Assembly: GCA_943913645.1 (NCBI GenBank)
Contig: CALTYZ010000005.1
Coordinates: 37,870-101,869 of the forward strand
Direction of reading: 5' to 3'
Source of the DNA: an uncultured Corynebacterium sp.
GTDB taxonomy: Bacteria > Actinomycetota > Actinomycetes > Mycobacteriales > Mycobacteriaceae
DNA: 64,000 nt
Below, piece by piece: positions 27,625 through 36,104 of this stretch (position 1 is its first letter; each line of letters opens with the position of its first letter). The notes below the pieces were generated by a model. The model did not search any database. It saw only the letters and a list, made by a program, of their open reading frames with translations, and was not told where the DNA came from. The translations under genes and the position numbers were made by a program.

Positions 27625-28504
27625 GGCTCTGTTGCAAAAATCGTGAAGCTTGAGCATGCTTGGCGGAGATTGGACGGACGGAACGATGACGGATTTCAAG
27701 TGGCGCCATTTCCAGGGTGATGTGATCCTGTGGGCGGTGCGCTGGTATTGTCGCTATCCGATCAGCTATCGCGACCTTGAGGAAATGCTGGCGGAACGCG
27801 GCATTTCGGTCGACCATACGACGATCTATCGCTGGGTCCAGTGCTACGCCCCGGAGATGGAGAAGCGGCTGCGCTGGTTCTGGCGGCGTGGCTTTGATCC
27901 GAGCTGGCGCCTGGATGAAACCTACGTCAAGGTGCGGGGCAAGTGGACCTACCTGTACCGGGCAGTCGACAAGCGGGGCGACACGATCGATTTCTACCTG
28001 TCGCCGACCCGCAGCGCCAAGGCAGCGAAGCGGTTCCTGGGCAAGGCCCTGCGAGGCCTGAAGCACTGGGAAAAGCCTGCCACGCTCAATACCGACAAAG
28101 CGCCGAGCTATGGTGCAGCGATCACCGAATTGAAGCGCGAAGGAAAGCTGGACCGGGAGACGGCCCACCGGCAGGTGAAGTATCTCAATAACGTGATCGA
28201 GGCCGATCACGGAAAGCTCAAGATACTGATCAAGCCGGTGCGCGGTTTCAAATCGATCCCCACGGCCTATGCCACGATCAAGGGATTCGAAGTCATGCGA
28301 GCCCTGCGCAAAGGACAGGCTCGCCCCTGGTGCCTGCAGCCCGGCATCAGGGGCGAGGTGCGCCTTGTGGAGAGAGCTTTTGGCATTGGGCCCTCGGCGC
28401 TGACGGAGGCCATGGGCATGCTCAACCACCATTTCGCAGCAGCCGCCTGATCGGCGCAGAGCGACAGCCTACCTCTGACTGCCGCCAATCTTTGCAACAG
28501 AGCC
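27625..28504 (+). mobile_element. IS6100 (IS6 family), 880 bp
   Basis: The ends are the inverted repeats GGCTCTGTTGCAAA and TTTGCAACAGAGCC. The total length of 880 bp is that of IS6100. It contains one transposase gene and lies in the same orientation as the interrupted gene. Only one copy is present in the window. The perfect duplication and intact ends argue for a recent, simple insertion. Confidence 0.97.
27686..28450 (+). CDS. tnp6100: IS6100 transposase (DDE, IS6 family)
   Basis: A 254-residue transposase beginning MTDFKWRHFQGDVILW. The catalytic triad is placed at RLDETYVKV, LNTDKAPSY and NNVIEADHGKLK, the DDE pattern of IS6/IS26 enzymes. An N-terminal helix-turn-helix (ISVDHTTIYRWVQCYAPE) binds the ends. 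It appears intact. IS6100 is widespread in actinobacteria and on resistance plasmids. Confidence 0.97.
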   Translation: MTDFKWRHFQGDVILWAVRWYCRYPISYRDLEEMLAERGISVDHTTIYRWVQCYAPEMEKRLRWFWRRGFDPSWRLDETYVKVRGKWTYLYRAVDKRGDTIDFYLSPTRSAKAAKRFLGKALRGLKHWEKPATLNTDKAPSYGAAITELKREGKLDRETAHRQVKYLNNVIEADHGKLKILIKPVRGFKSIPTAYATIKGFEVMRALRKGQARPWCLQPGIRGEVRLVERAFGIGPSALTEAMGMLNHHFAAAA

Positions 28505-28512
28505 GTTAGAAG
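28505..28512. repeat. IS6100 target-site duplication, right copy
   Basis: GTTAGAAG directly follows the right inverted repeat; identical to positions 27617-27624. Confidence 0.95.
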
Positions 28513-28689
28513 CAACTCGCGCTGGTTTCACCAAAGCTGCGCAAGCCCTCTTCACCACGGTGCTGGACACGCTCCTAATGAACTGTTGGAAAACAGGCAT
28601 GCTGAATCATTCCGAGCGGGCATTGTACGACGATCTATGCGTCGTACTGAGGCTGTTAGGTGAGGAGCGACTTGAATCTGCTTGATGAG

Positions 28690-28891
28690 GCGCGCTACGA
28701 ATTAACCTCCGCTTCCACCTTTGGTTCCTCGCCGTTGAGAGAAGCAAATTCGAACTACGGGTAGCCACGTCCCCGGAGATACGTTTCGAATACGAGCGGC
28801 ATTACACCGGTGCTCCCTGTGCCCATATTCACTACTCGGGTGTCACTGCGTCACGCACAAAAACTCCTGGCACCCTCAGGCGGGAGGAATA
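28690..28891 (+). pseudogene. Remnant of an unknown gene
   Basis: In the frame of the interrupted gene, after its stop, a stretch reads INLRFHLWFLAVERSKFE, then RFEYERHYTGAPCAHIHYSG, and ends at TAG near 28891. The composition and the His-rich AHIHYSG motif look like real protein, but no good start codon precedes it and it overlaps nothing else. It may be the rest of a fourth gene of the operon. Weakly supported. Confidence 0.35.
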
Positions 28892-28995
28892 GCGGCAGAC
28901 CCGTACAACGTTGTTACTGATGTCAGGAGCAGTGGCCCAGCCCACCAAGCGGATCTGAGGTCGTGCCGAGAGCACAACGATTAAGGAGCAGCGTG

Positions 28996-29994
28996 ATGAC
29001 CACAGCTAAACAATGGGTTCTCGCCTCTCGCCCGGATGGGCCGCCTACCGCGGGGAACTTCCGTTTCGAGGAGGTAGAGCTGCCAGAGCTTTCCGATGGC
29101 CAGATCCTCGTTGAGAACACCTTCGCCAGCGTCGACCCATATATGCGCGGGCGGATGAACGACGTGAAGTCTTATATTGAGCCGTTTCAGATCGATGAAC
29201 CACTGACCGGCACCGCGGTGGGAATTGTCGCTGAGTCCCGCTCCAACAAGTTCAATGCGGGCGATACGGTCAGGCATTTTGCTGGGTGGCGCACCCATGC
29301 TGTGTTGAACGAGGACCAGGCAGAGCAGATTGATACCAACCTGGCTCCAGCCGAGACGTATTTGGGCATTCTCGGCCTGACAGGTTTGACCGCCTACGTC
29401 GGGCTCACCGCCGTCGGTGAGATGAGGGAGGGCGATGTCGTGTTCGTCTCGGGCGCGGCAGGTGCTGTGGGTTCAGCAGCAGGACAAATCGCTAAGCATC
29501 TCGGCGCTGCCAAAGTGATCGGGTCTGCGGGCTCCCCCGAAAAGGTCGACTACGTCACAGGAATCGGCTTCGATCAGGCGTTCAATTACAAAGACGGTGA
29601 CGTGAACGGCCAGCTCGCCAAGGCGGCACCGGATGGCATCGACGTCTACTTCGATAACGTCGGCGGTGACCACCTCGAGGCGGCAATCCAGAACGCGAAT
29701 ACATTCGGACGCATCGCCATGTGCGGAGCGATCGCCCAATACAACAACACTAAGCCGGCACCGGGGCCGCGGAACCTGGGTCTTTCCATCGGCAAATGCC
29801 TCACCCTTCGCGGGTTCGTGGTGAGCCAATACTCTCACCTGGCCGCGGAGTTTCAGGAGAAGATCGCGCCGCTCGTCGTCGATGGATCAATCGATTATGC
29901 ATCGACAATGCGTGAGGGCATCGAAAACATGCCGAACGCATTCCTCGAGCTTTTCGAGGGCGGAAACACCGGCAAGATGATCGTTAAATTTTAG
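28996..29994 (+). CDS. NADP-dependent medium-chain reductase, CurA/leukotriene-B4-dehydrogenase-like
   Basis: A 332-residue zinc-independent MDR enzyme. It starts with KQWVLASRPDGPPTAGNFRFEE and has SVDPYMRGRM, the GLTGLTAYVGL segment and the Rossmann motif VSGAAGAVGSAAGQIAKHLGA, typical of NADPH-dependent alkenal/one reductases. AAGGAG stands eight bases before the ATG. It forms a two-gene unit with the DJ-1-like gene 9 bases downstream. Both fit detoxification of reactive carbonyls. GC content matches backbone genes, not the AT-richer neighbours. Confidence 0.9.
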   Translation: MTTAKQWVLASRPDGPPTAGNFRFEEVELPELSDGQILVENTFASVDPYMRGRMNDVKSYIEPFQIDEPLTGTAVGIVAESRSNKFNAGDTVRHFAGWRTHAVLNEDQAEQIDTNLAPAETYLGILGLTGLTAYVGLTAVGEMREGDVVFVSGAAGAVGSAAGQIAKHLGAAKVIGSAGSPEKVDYVTGIGFDQAFNYKDGDVNGQLAKAAPDGIDVYFDNVGGDHLEAAIQNANTFGRIAMCGAIAQYNNTKPAPGPRNLGLSIGKCLTLRGFVVSQYSHLAAEFQEKIAPLVVDGSIDYASTMREGIENMPNAFLELFEGGNTGKMIVKF

Positions 29995-30003
29995 AAGGAC
30001 AAC

Positions 30004-30702
30004 ATGACCAAGGTACTTATGGTTGTTTCAGCAGCCGACCACTGGACGCGTAACGACGGCACGCACCACCCCACCGGTTTCTGGGCCGAAGAGCTGGTGA
30101 TCCCGTATTCGGTATTCACTGAGGCTGGCTGGGACATTGATGTGGCAACACCGGGCGGGATTGCACCCACCGTTGACCAGGCGAGCCTCGATGAGGGAGC
30201 AGGCGACGCAGATACCCTCCAAGAGGTGAAGGCGAAACTCGAGGAGCTGCAGCCCGTTCTGGCTAAGCCTCTTAGCCTCGATAACGTCAAAGCTGCAGAC
30301 TACGACCTTGTCTTCTACCCCGGTGGGCACGGCCCGATGGAAGACCTCGCGGTCAACGAGGTGTCCGGGCGCATCCTCATCGAGCGCATGGCAGACAACG
30401 CACCTGTGGCCCTTCTCTGCCACGCCCCGGCCGCTGTTCTCGCGACTGAGAATGCGCCCGGCGGCTCCCCGTTTGCCGGACGGTCAATGACTGGTTTCTC
30501 CAACGACGAGGAGCGCGCCGCGGGTCTCGCAGACAAGGCGCCATGGTTGCTTGAGGACCGGCTCGTCGACCTCGGCGTTCAGTACGACAAAGCACCGGAG
30601 CCGTGGGCGTCCTACGTCACCGTCGACGGCAACCTCTACACCGGACAGAACCCCTCCTCGTCGCGAGAGCTCGCTGAACGCCTCGTGAAGGACCTTGCCT
30701 AA
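30004..30702 (+). CDS. DJ-1/PfpI-superfamily protein, Hsp31-like
   Basis: A 232-residue type 1 glutamine-amidotransferase-like protein. The nucleophile elbow is ALLCHAPAAVL with Cys near residue 139, the acidic partner region is FYPGGHGPMEDLA, and VTVDGNLYTGQNPSSS ends the fold as in Hsp31 and glyoxalase III. It probably acts on methylglyoxal or glycated substrates, or as a redox chaperone. AGAAGGA lies before the ATG. It is cotranscribed with the reductase gene. Confidence 0.88.
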   Translation: MTKVLMVVSAADHWTRNDGTHHPTGFWAEELVIPYSVFTEAGWDIDVATPGGIAPTVDQASLDEGAGDADTLQEVKAKLEELQPVLAKPLSLDNVKAADYDLVFYPGGHGPMEDLAVNEVSGRILIERMADNAPVALLCHAPAAVLATENAPGGSPFAGRSMTGFSNDEERAAGLADKAPWLLEDRLVDLGVQYDKAPEPWASYVTVDGNLYTGQNPSSSRELAERLVKDLA

Positions 30703-30719
30703 AACGAAGTAGAGGGGTC

Positions 30720-31165
30720 AACGCCGTGGCCGGCCGGCGGCCCTCGCCACCTCCCAGCGCACGACCTCGGCTATCGTCGCCACGGGCTGTTGGGGGACCT
30801 CGAGTGGCTTATGAGGCGGCGGGATGTGCTCATCCTCGTCCAGGCAGCGATTGCCCACGCACACTCTGAGACGATCCACCCGCTTGCGGATGGCAACGGG
30901 CGAACGGATCGCGCCCTCGTGCACGTGATGCTTCGTGGGCGAGGCTTGACGACCATAGCCGCGTTACCGACCTCCCCTGGGGGGATATCGAAGCCTATTT
31001 TCGAGAGTTGGAGGCTTACAGAAGCGGGCTCGCGGAGCGGATTATAGGGCTCTTCGCAAAAGCGGCGCTCGATTTGGTGGCGCGGGGCAGTGGCTGGCAG
31101 CTGAGCTGGACTCTGTGCGTGACGAGTGGGATCAGATGTTGCCGGCGCGTTGGGATGCAGTAGCT
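30720..31165 (+). pseudogene. Degenerate Fic protein
   Basis: Frame 30790-31047 reads LGDLEWLMRRRDVLILVQAAIAHAHSE then IHPLADGNGRTDRALVHV. This matches the Fic motif HPFxDGNGRxGR with Gly changed to Asp. After 31000 the match shifts frame: RGSGWQLSW and, in another frame, AELDSVRDEWDQ around 31097-31130. The intact paralogue at 48016-49218 has the corresponding ERFMQRTDVPALAQAAIAHAQ and ARELTAVREEWN. No start codon and no full N-terminus remain. A dead copy. Confidence 0.8.
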
Positions 31166-31187
31166 TTCAGATTCTATTTCCCCGCGG

Positions 31188-32738
31188 TCACTGAGTAATA
31201 AGTTCCGGTAGGAGATCTAGAGCCTTTGAGTTTTCAATCATCGCGAGGAAAACTCCGCCCTCATTCAGTATGTCGTCAGTGGTGCTCTCTGGCGGTAAGT
31301 ATTGATTCAACAAATGTAACGGGCTAGGACTATTTGATTCCCCTGGAAGTGGTGTGAGGCGGTCGTTTGAGGTAATCCACCATTTCAATTGATGACAACC
31401 CAGCAGGTCAGTTTCACGGACCATGCCTGTGAGACGTTCAACAAGCTCCTGATTGATATCGCCAACTTGGTTGATGAGCACTCCGTCGCGGAATTGGAAT
31501 GTTGGATAGTACTTATCGCTACCTAATCTCAACTCAATTACAGCAGCGTTGCTCCGATAGCTTCTTAGCATCTTCTGGCGGTTAACAGGGCCTTTCACTC
31601 TTTCACCTACGGGTACGCCATACCAGTGTTTGTCTGGCTCGAGGTACGCCTTAAGCTTGGAGGCAGATCGGGCGGGCGCCCAATCAAGGGCGCTGGCGAT
31701 GATTACGGGGTTGCGGGAAAGACTGAAATCGTTGCTCCAAATTTCATGCTGCCTCCAATCCAACGGGAATCCGACACTTCTACAGTCGCTTTCGTCCTCG
31801 CAGTGCAATGAAACAAATTTAGCTGTTTTGAAAGCTGAATTACTGGACGGGTTAATACTTTTTAGCAGATATTGGCAGACAACCAGGAGACCGTAGAGTT
31901 TATTGTTAACGTTCGTTTTGTTGAGGCAGTGGAGGGGGTGGCTCTGATCGTGTTGAGCCTCCCCAGACGCTTGAAGTGTGACATCGAACGATCTATTCCA
32001 AACGCGAGCGTAATGAAAGCAAAGGTTACGTGCCTTCCGTAGGGCGTTCAACCAGTTCGAAAGGGCGCTTACATCACCTCGACCGCTTACACCACCGTTT
32101 TGAGGGGCGCTCATTATTTGTAGGCGCTCGGCCAGGATCCTACGGTCTTCCTGGGGACACAGGTTGTAAAGAAGGCTGAGCTGGCCGAAACTCATTACCT
32201 CCGTGGCAACCCAAATAGGAAGGTGGGGTCCGTAATTGTCACGAAAGTGCTCTATGAACTCGCCTTCGGCTCGATTCTCCTGCTTGTCGTATTCCGTGAG
32301 CCACTCGTGATAGCTCGTGGTTGGCTCCTCACCGTTAAACTGCCCCAATTTTTCGGGTTCGCGATGAATAAACGGGTCGAGTTTGCCAATGCGGTGGCTT
32401 ATGAGAAACCGAAATGCAATTTCAATCTCACTTAGCAGCGAGCCCAGGCGCTCTCTCAAATCCTGGTCAAAGCGGTACGTATCCCAGACCTTAGCAAGCG
32501 TCGTCGATTGTCTGAAGGTGCTAAGTCGAATTTCACGACCGTCTTCGTCTTTCCAACGAAGCGGTGGCTGAGGATACTCCCTATAGGGGAACCAGTAACC
32601 GGAAAGTCGGTAATAGTTGCATCGCTCGAGGATATTGGAGGCAAACGCGTCGTCTCCGCAATCCATGCCTCGTTCTCGAAGGAGCGCGATCTGCTTGGGG
32701 ACAGTGAAATATGGCTTCGCGTAACTACTCTGAGGCAC
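31188..32738 (-). CDS. Abi_2 (AbiD/AbiF-like) abortive-infection HEPN protein
   Basis: The 5' half of the protein is the Abi_2 domain: SSYAKPYFTVPKQIALLRERGM, YRLSGYWFPYR, YRFDQDLRERLGSLLSEIEIAFR, and the HEPN catalytic motif RKARNLCFHYARVWNR (R-N-xxx-H). About 250 further residues without a recognised domain follow, so it is longer than the usual ~300-residue AbiF. I place the start at a GTG (32738) that fits the usual Abi_2 N-terminus; an ATG at 32801 would put the upstream hairpin inside the gene. HEPN proteins of this type are RNases that shut down infected cells. GC is lower than the neighbours, which suggests transfer. Confidence 0.8.
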   Translation of the reverse strand: MPQSSYAKPYFTVPKQIALLRERGMDCGDDAFASNILERCNYYRLSGYWFPYREYPQPPLRWKDEDGREIRLSTFRQSTTLAKVWDTYRFDQDLRERLGSLLSEIEIAFRFLISHRIGKLDPFIHREPEKLGQFNGEEPTTSYHEWLTEYDKQENRAEGEFIEHFRDNYGPHLPIWVATEVMSFGQLSLLYNLCPQEDRRILAERLQIMSAPQNGGVSGRGDVSALSNWLNALRKARNLCFHYARVWNRSFDVTLQASGEAQHDQSHPLHCLNKTNVNNKLYGLLVVCQYLLKSINPSSNSAFKTAKFVSLHCEDESDCRSVGFPLDWRQHEIWSNDFSLSRNPVIIASALDWAPARSASKLKAYLEPDKHWYGVPVGERVKGPVNRQKMLRSYRSNAAVIELRLGSDKYYPTFQFRDGVLINQVGDINQELVERLTGMVRETDLLGCHQLKWWITSNDRLTPLPGESNSPSPLHLLNQYLPPESTTDDILNEGGVFLAMIENSKALDLLPELITQ

Positions 32739-32761
32739 CCAGCAAGTATAGCTACAGCAAA

Positions 32762-32801
32762 GAACATGCCCGCGTTCCCTAGACGGGAAGCGGGCTGCCA
32801 T
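32762..32801 (-). ncRNA. Structured element upstream of the Abi_2 gene (candidate RNA), copy 1
   Basis: Read on the minus strand: ATGGCAG, a stem of CCCGC-TTCCC against GGGAA-C-GCGGG with a one-base bulge and a 5-base loop (32769-32794), then GCAT. A homologous element lies at 38553-38595 on the same strand. The stem bases differ by a compensated change (C:G to T:A) and the codon phase is not kept, so the structure seems to be conserved rather than a peptide. It sits ~30 bases before the proposed start of the AbiF-like gene; I recall RNA motifs reported upstream of such genes, but I cannot check. Confidence 0.5.
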
Positions 32802-32949
32802 ATTGATTCCCACTATAGACACGGGAGTAGGAACGAACAAGTCTATGAGACACAGCAGGCTAGAAGTGTCTTATAAAGCCAGATGGGGCGGTTAAGCGGT
32901 CGCCCCCATAGGTACCCCCGGGTGTCCGGTGGCAATCAGAGCTTTAACT

Positions 32950-33886
32950 GAAAGATCGACCTTGTCGTACAAGGAGAAAACGCCCGCCTGGCCGTTGAAT
33001 GTGACGGTGATTATTGGCAGCGAGGAATATGCCCTTGCAGATCAAGCCCGGCAGCGGGAGCTCGAGCGCTTGGGATGGACCTTCGTTCGAGTATTCGAAT
33101 CCAATTTCTATCTGGATAAGAATGAGCAGGTGGAAAGGATTGTTCAGCGACTCGATGAGCTAGAAATCCATCCATGGAGCGGCTCGGAAGGGGCAGATCA
33201 CGATGCTGAATCGAACGTCGAGGTAGTTGAAACAGTCTTCGACGATGAGGAGGATTCTCACGATTCCTCCTCATCGGAGGTCGTGTTTAGCACTAGTCTG
33301 GCAGATCCACAGATTCAACCAGCCGAAACTCCGTCAGCGGAATAAGAGATTCCGGACTCGTTGGACCCGTACGTGGACTCGGTAGGTTTGGCCGCCTCAT
33401 CGCTTGCGATGTCAGCTGTGACCGAGACCTATGAAGAATTCCGGGGGTCAACGGTATCTGCCTACTCCGCCGGTGCTTCGCAGGTTGACGATGGCTTACT
33501 AGAGATCGTCCGGGTCGAAGGTCCGATCCTAGAGGAGGCTCTGTACCAGCGCTATGTGAAGCGCGGGGGGCGATGTTCGCGTTGCAGACGTCGCTCGAGT
33601 TGTTTTGCGCGCCGGGCTGATGCGACAGACCAATCGAGGGGAAATCGTTCGCGACGCTGGTGAGGAGGTCACCTACCGTCTACCCGAGCAGCCTGCTGAG
33701 AGGCCGAAAACTCGAGGGCCACGTTCGGTGGACACGATTCCGGCTGCGGAGTGGCGCGCTCACCTCGAAGCAACGCGAGCGCAGGGTTACCACTTCGCTG
33801 AGGAGGACCTGTTCCGAGCAACGTGCAAGCGGGTCGGGTTCCAGCGGTTCACCGACAAGATGAGGGACCGACTGCGCGCTGTATAG
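32950..33886 (+). pseudogene. Remnant of a large DUF4011/DUF3320-type helicase-nuclease, C-terminal part
   Basis: The frames break several times. Around 32965-33025 one frame reads VVQGENARLAVECDGDYW, then the reading moves to the frame of 33000-33345: ADQARQRELERLGWTFVRV and FYLDKNEQVERIVQRLDEL. Together they match the C-terminal endonuclease (REase_MTES_1575-like) domain of giant DUF4011 helicases. Further on, VDDGLLEIVRVEGPILEEALYQRYVK (33487-33560) and, after another shift, VLRAGLMRQTN...AVGFQRFTDKMRDRL (33600-33880) fit the winged-helix/DUF3320 tail of the same proteins. The helicase part is missing. A decayed defence-type gene. Confidence 0.65.
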
Positions 33887-34035
33887 GAGTAGCCGCCCGA
33901 GAGTGATACCGACGTCGCCCACCGCGCCGTCGTCAAGCAAACTGCCCGCGCGCCGTACCGCGGGCAATGCGGGGACCACCCAGCCGCTTCCCTACTGTTG
34001 TAGGTGACCCGGTGCTCCCCTACGAAAGGCTCCCC

Positions 34036-35439
34036 ATGTCTACAGTCTCCGGCGGCTCAGGCTCGAATACCTCGGCACGCAGTGGGGATGACCTCCCGGA
34101 GCTGCACAGCGACGAGCACCTGGAGCAGGCCCGCGACGAGTTCGAGATGGAGCGCCTCTCCGACGCGGACCGTGAGCAGATCGAAGAGGAAGCGAAGACG
34201 GAGTCCGCACCCGACGGCACGGTGATGTCGTGGGCGATGACTCTCTTCGGCACCGCCGTTGGCGCGGGCATCCTCTTCCTGCCGCTGGATGCGGGCACGT
34301 TCGGCTTCTGGCCGCTGATCATCGCCACTTTGTTCATCGGGCCGCTGGTGTTCTTTTCCCACCGCACGTACGCGCGCATCGTCTCCGGCTCCCCAATTCC
34401 CGGGATGGATGTGCTGCAGGTGGTCACCGCGCTGACTGGGCGTAAGCGCGGCTTTGCCACGGCGCTGGTGTACTGGCTGGCGGTCTATCCGACGGTGCTG
34501 ATCTATGCAATCTCTATCACCAACACGCTAGAGAGCTTCATCATCAACCAGTTTGAAGGCCCGGAGATCAGCCGCTGGATCCTCGCGCCGATCTGCGTCG
34601 GCGTGCTCACCGGCGCGTTCGCGCTCGGACAGAAGATCACCCTCGCGATCGCGAACTTCCTGGTCTATCCGTTGATCATCGCATTGGCTGGCGTGTCGCT
34701 GTACCTCATCCCGCGCTGGGACATTGAAAGCTTCATGTCGTACGAGGCGGACACGCCGCTCTGGCAGTCGCTGCTGCTCATCCTGCCGGTGCTGGTGTTC
34801 TCGTTTAGTCACATGGCGGCGCTGTCCAAGCTCGCCCTCGACGTGCAGAAGAACCACGACGGCGACGTGGCCGCCACAGAGAACGACGTCACCAAGATCG
34901 AGCTCACCGCGGTCATCGCGCTGGTGCTGTTCACCATGTTCTTCGTCTGGTCGTGCGCCTTCGCGCTGGGTGCCGACGGCCTCGACGAGGCTGCCGAGCA
35001 GAACATCCCGGTGCTGTCCTACCTGGCGAACGAGACCGCTACGCCGCTGCTCGCGTGGCTCAGCCCGATCGTGGCAATCTGCGCGATCGCCTCGTCCTAC
35101 TTCGGCCACATGCTGGGCACCGAAGAGGGCACCACCTACCTCCTGCGCGTCGCCGCGCCGAACTTCGCCCAGCGCGTGAACGAGAACGTGCTGCGCTGGA
35201 TGATCAACATCTTCGTGTTCGTCACGGGGACAGTGATCGCGGTGTTCAATCCGTCGATTATGACCCTGATCTCTGTGGTCGGCGGTGTGTTTGTGGCTTT
35301 CTTGGTGTACCTGGTGCCGTCGCTGCTGTTCCGCAAGGCGACCGCGTTCAAGCATTACGCGAACCGTCCGGACACTATCTTTGTGGGCCTCATGGGTGTG
35401 GTTATCGTGTGCGTCACTCTCTGGGACATGGTGCGGTAA
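34036..35439 (+). CDS. Amino-acid permease of the HAAAP (SdaC/TdcC-like) family, copy 2
   Basis: A 467-residue paralogue of the product of 16212-17567. The start at 34036 (MSTVSGGSGS) has GAAAGG upstream and aligns with copy 1 (ELHSDEHLEQARDEFEMERLSDADREQI against EIHSEEHLRQGAQEFDIANL). The key first helix reads MSWAMTLFGTAVGAGILFLPLDAG. Identity to copy 1 is high along the whole membrane part, but this copy is more GC-rich. It is followed by the second flavodoxin-like gene in the same spacing, so the two-gene cassette was copied or acquired as a unit. Confidence 0.85.
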   Translation: MSTVSGGSGSNTSARSGDDLPELHSDEHLEQARDEFEMERLSDADREQIEEEAKTESAPDGTVMSWAMTLFGTAVGAGILFLPLDAGTFGFWPLIIATLFIGPLVFFSHRTYARIVSGSPIPGMDVLQVVTALTGRKRGFATALVYWLAVYPTVLIYAISITNTLESFIINQFEGPEISRWILAPICVGVLTGAFALGQKITLAIANFLVYPLIIALAGVSLYLIPRWDIESFMSYEADTPLWQSLLLILPVLVFSFSHMAALSKLALDVQKNHDGDVAATENDVTKIELTAVIALVLFTMFFVWSCAFALGADGLDEAAEQNIPVLSYLANETATPLLAWLSPIVAICAIASSYFGHMLGTEEGTTYLLRVAAPNFAQRVNENVLRWMINIFVFVTGTVIAVFNPSIMTLISVVGGVFVAFLVYLVPSLLFRKATAFKHYANRPDTIFVGLMGVVIVCVTLWDMVR

Positions 35440-35458
35440 CAGGTGCCACAATGACATC

Positions 35459-35989
35459 ATGACCAGCATCTACTACGCCAGCACCTACGGTTCCACTAAG
35501 CAATACGCCGAGGAGTTGGCGCGCCGTGTCGAGGTTGAAGTGGTGCCGATCGCCGAGGCCGAGGAGGACAGCGAGGACCCCGCGGCGGGGCCGATAGTGG
35601 TGCTCGCACCGGCGCACGGCCCGATGCACGAGGGTGTGAAATTCGTGCGCTCGTTGGCCAACGAGGTGTTGCAAAACCGTCCGGTTGCCATCGCGACCAC
35701 GGGCATGACTCTCGACGACACCGTTAACGCCACCGACCCCACCGGCGGCTTGCTCGGTGATCTGGCCGATTCCGTCACACGGTTCTACCTGCCGGGGCGG
35801 CTGAATTACTCGGAGCTGTCGGCGGCACACAAAAACGTGATGCGCGGGCTGATCACCGCCGTGAAGATGAAGCCGCGCAAAAGTGCGAACGAGCGCAACA
35901 TGATCGAGACGTATGGCAAGGACGTGGATCGGGTGGACTTCGCTCGCCTGGACCCGATCGTGGAATGGCTCCAGACGCAGCAACGCTAG
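35459..35989 (+). CDS. Flavodoxin-like protein, copy 2
   Basis: A 176-residue paralogue of the product of 17790-18320. It starts MTSIYYASTYGSTKQYAEELARR, the FMN loop, and has VVLAPAHGPMHEGVKFV and the shared C-terminus KPRKSANERNMIETYGKD. The start lies 20 bases after the permease stop. Function is unknown; the constant pairing with the permease in both copies suggests a joint role. Confidence 0.75.
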   Translation: MTSIYYASTYGSTKQYAEELARRVEVEVVPIAEAEEDSEDPAAGPIVVLAPAHGPMHEGVKFVRSLANEVLQNRPVAIATTGMTLDDTVNATDPTGGLLGDLADSVTRFYLPGRLNYSELSAAHKNVMRGLITAVKMKPRKSANERNMIETYGKDVDRVDFARLDPIVEWLQTQQR

Positions 35990-36104
35990 GTGTCACATGA
36001 AATTTACGTAAAAGAAACCTTTGAGGGTTAGCGTCGGCGGCGCACCACACTGCAGCAGCGCCTGCACCGCACTTGCACCCGCACCCGCACCGCGAACGAC
36101 TCTC

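Larger units (their letters stand above)
27105..28685 (+). pseudogene. Third gene of the helicase-methylase operon, interrupted by IS6100
   Basis: The ATG overlaps the methyltransferase stop, so the gene was translationally coupled to it. The frame is open to the IS at 27625. If the IS and one 8-bp duplication are removed, the frame continues without a stop from 28513 to a TGA at 28683-28685, giving a protein of about 230 residues. The N-terminal part (about residues 1-175) is helical with SNRxx-type features but no family I recognise. The restored C-terminus, TGMLNHSERALYDDLCVVLRLLGEERL read across 28590-28670, closely resembles the end of the small protein at 37439-37660. The IS most likely inactivates it. 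Function unknown; coupling implies a part in the same system. Confidence 0.8.

Noticed and set aside
27625..28504. IS6100 as one end of a composite transposon carrying the 28-38 kb genes
   Set aside because: Only one copy is present and its two 8-bp duplications match each other, which shows a simple single insertion.
32739..32840. N-terminal extension of the Abi_2 protein
   Set aside because: The extension covers the hairpin, does not resemble Abi_2 N-termini, and the homologous element at 38.5 kb does not keep the same reading phase.
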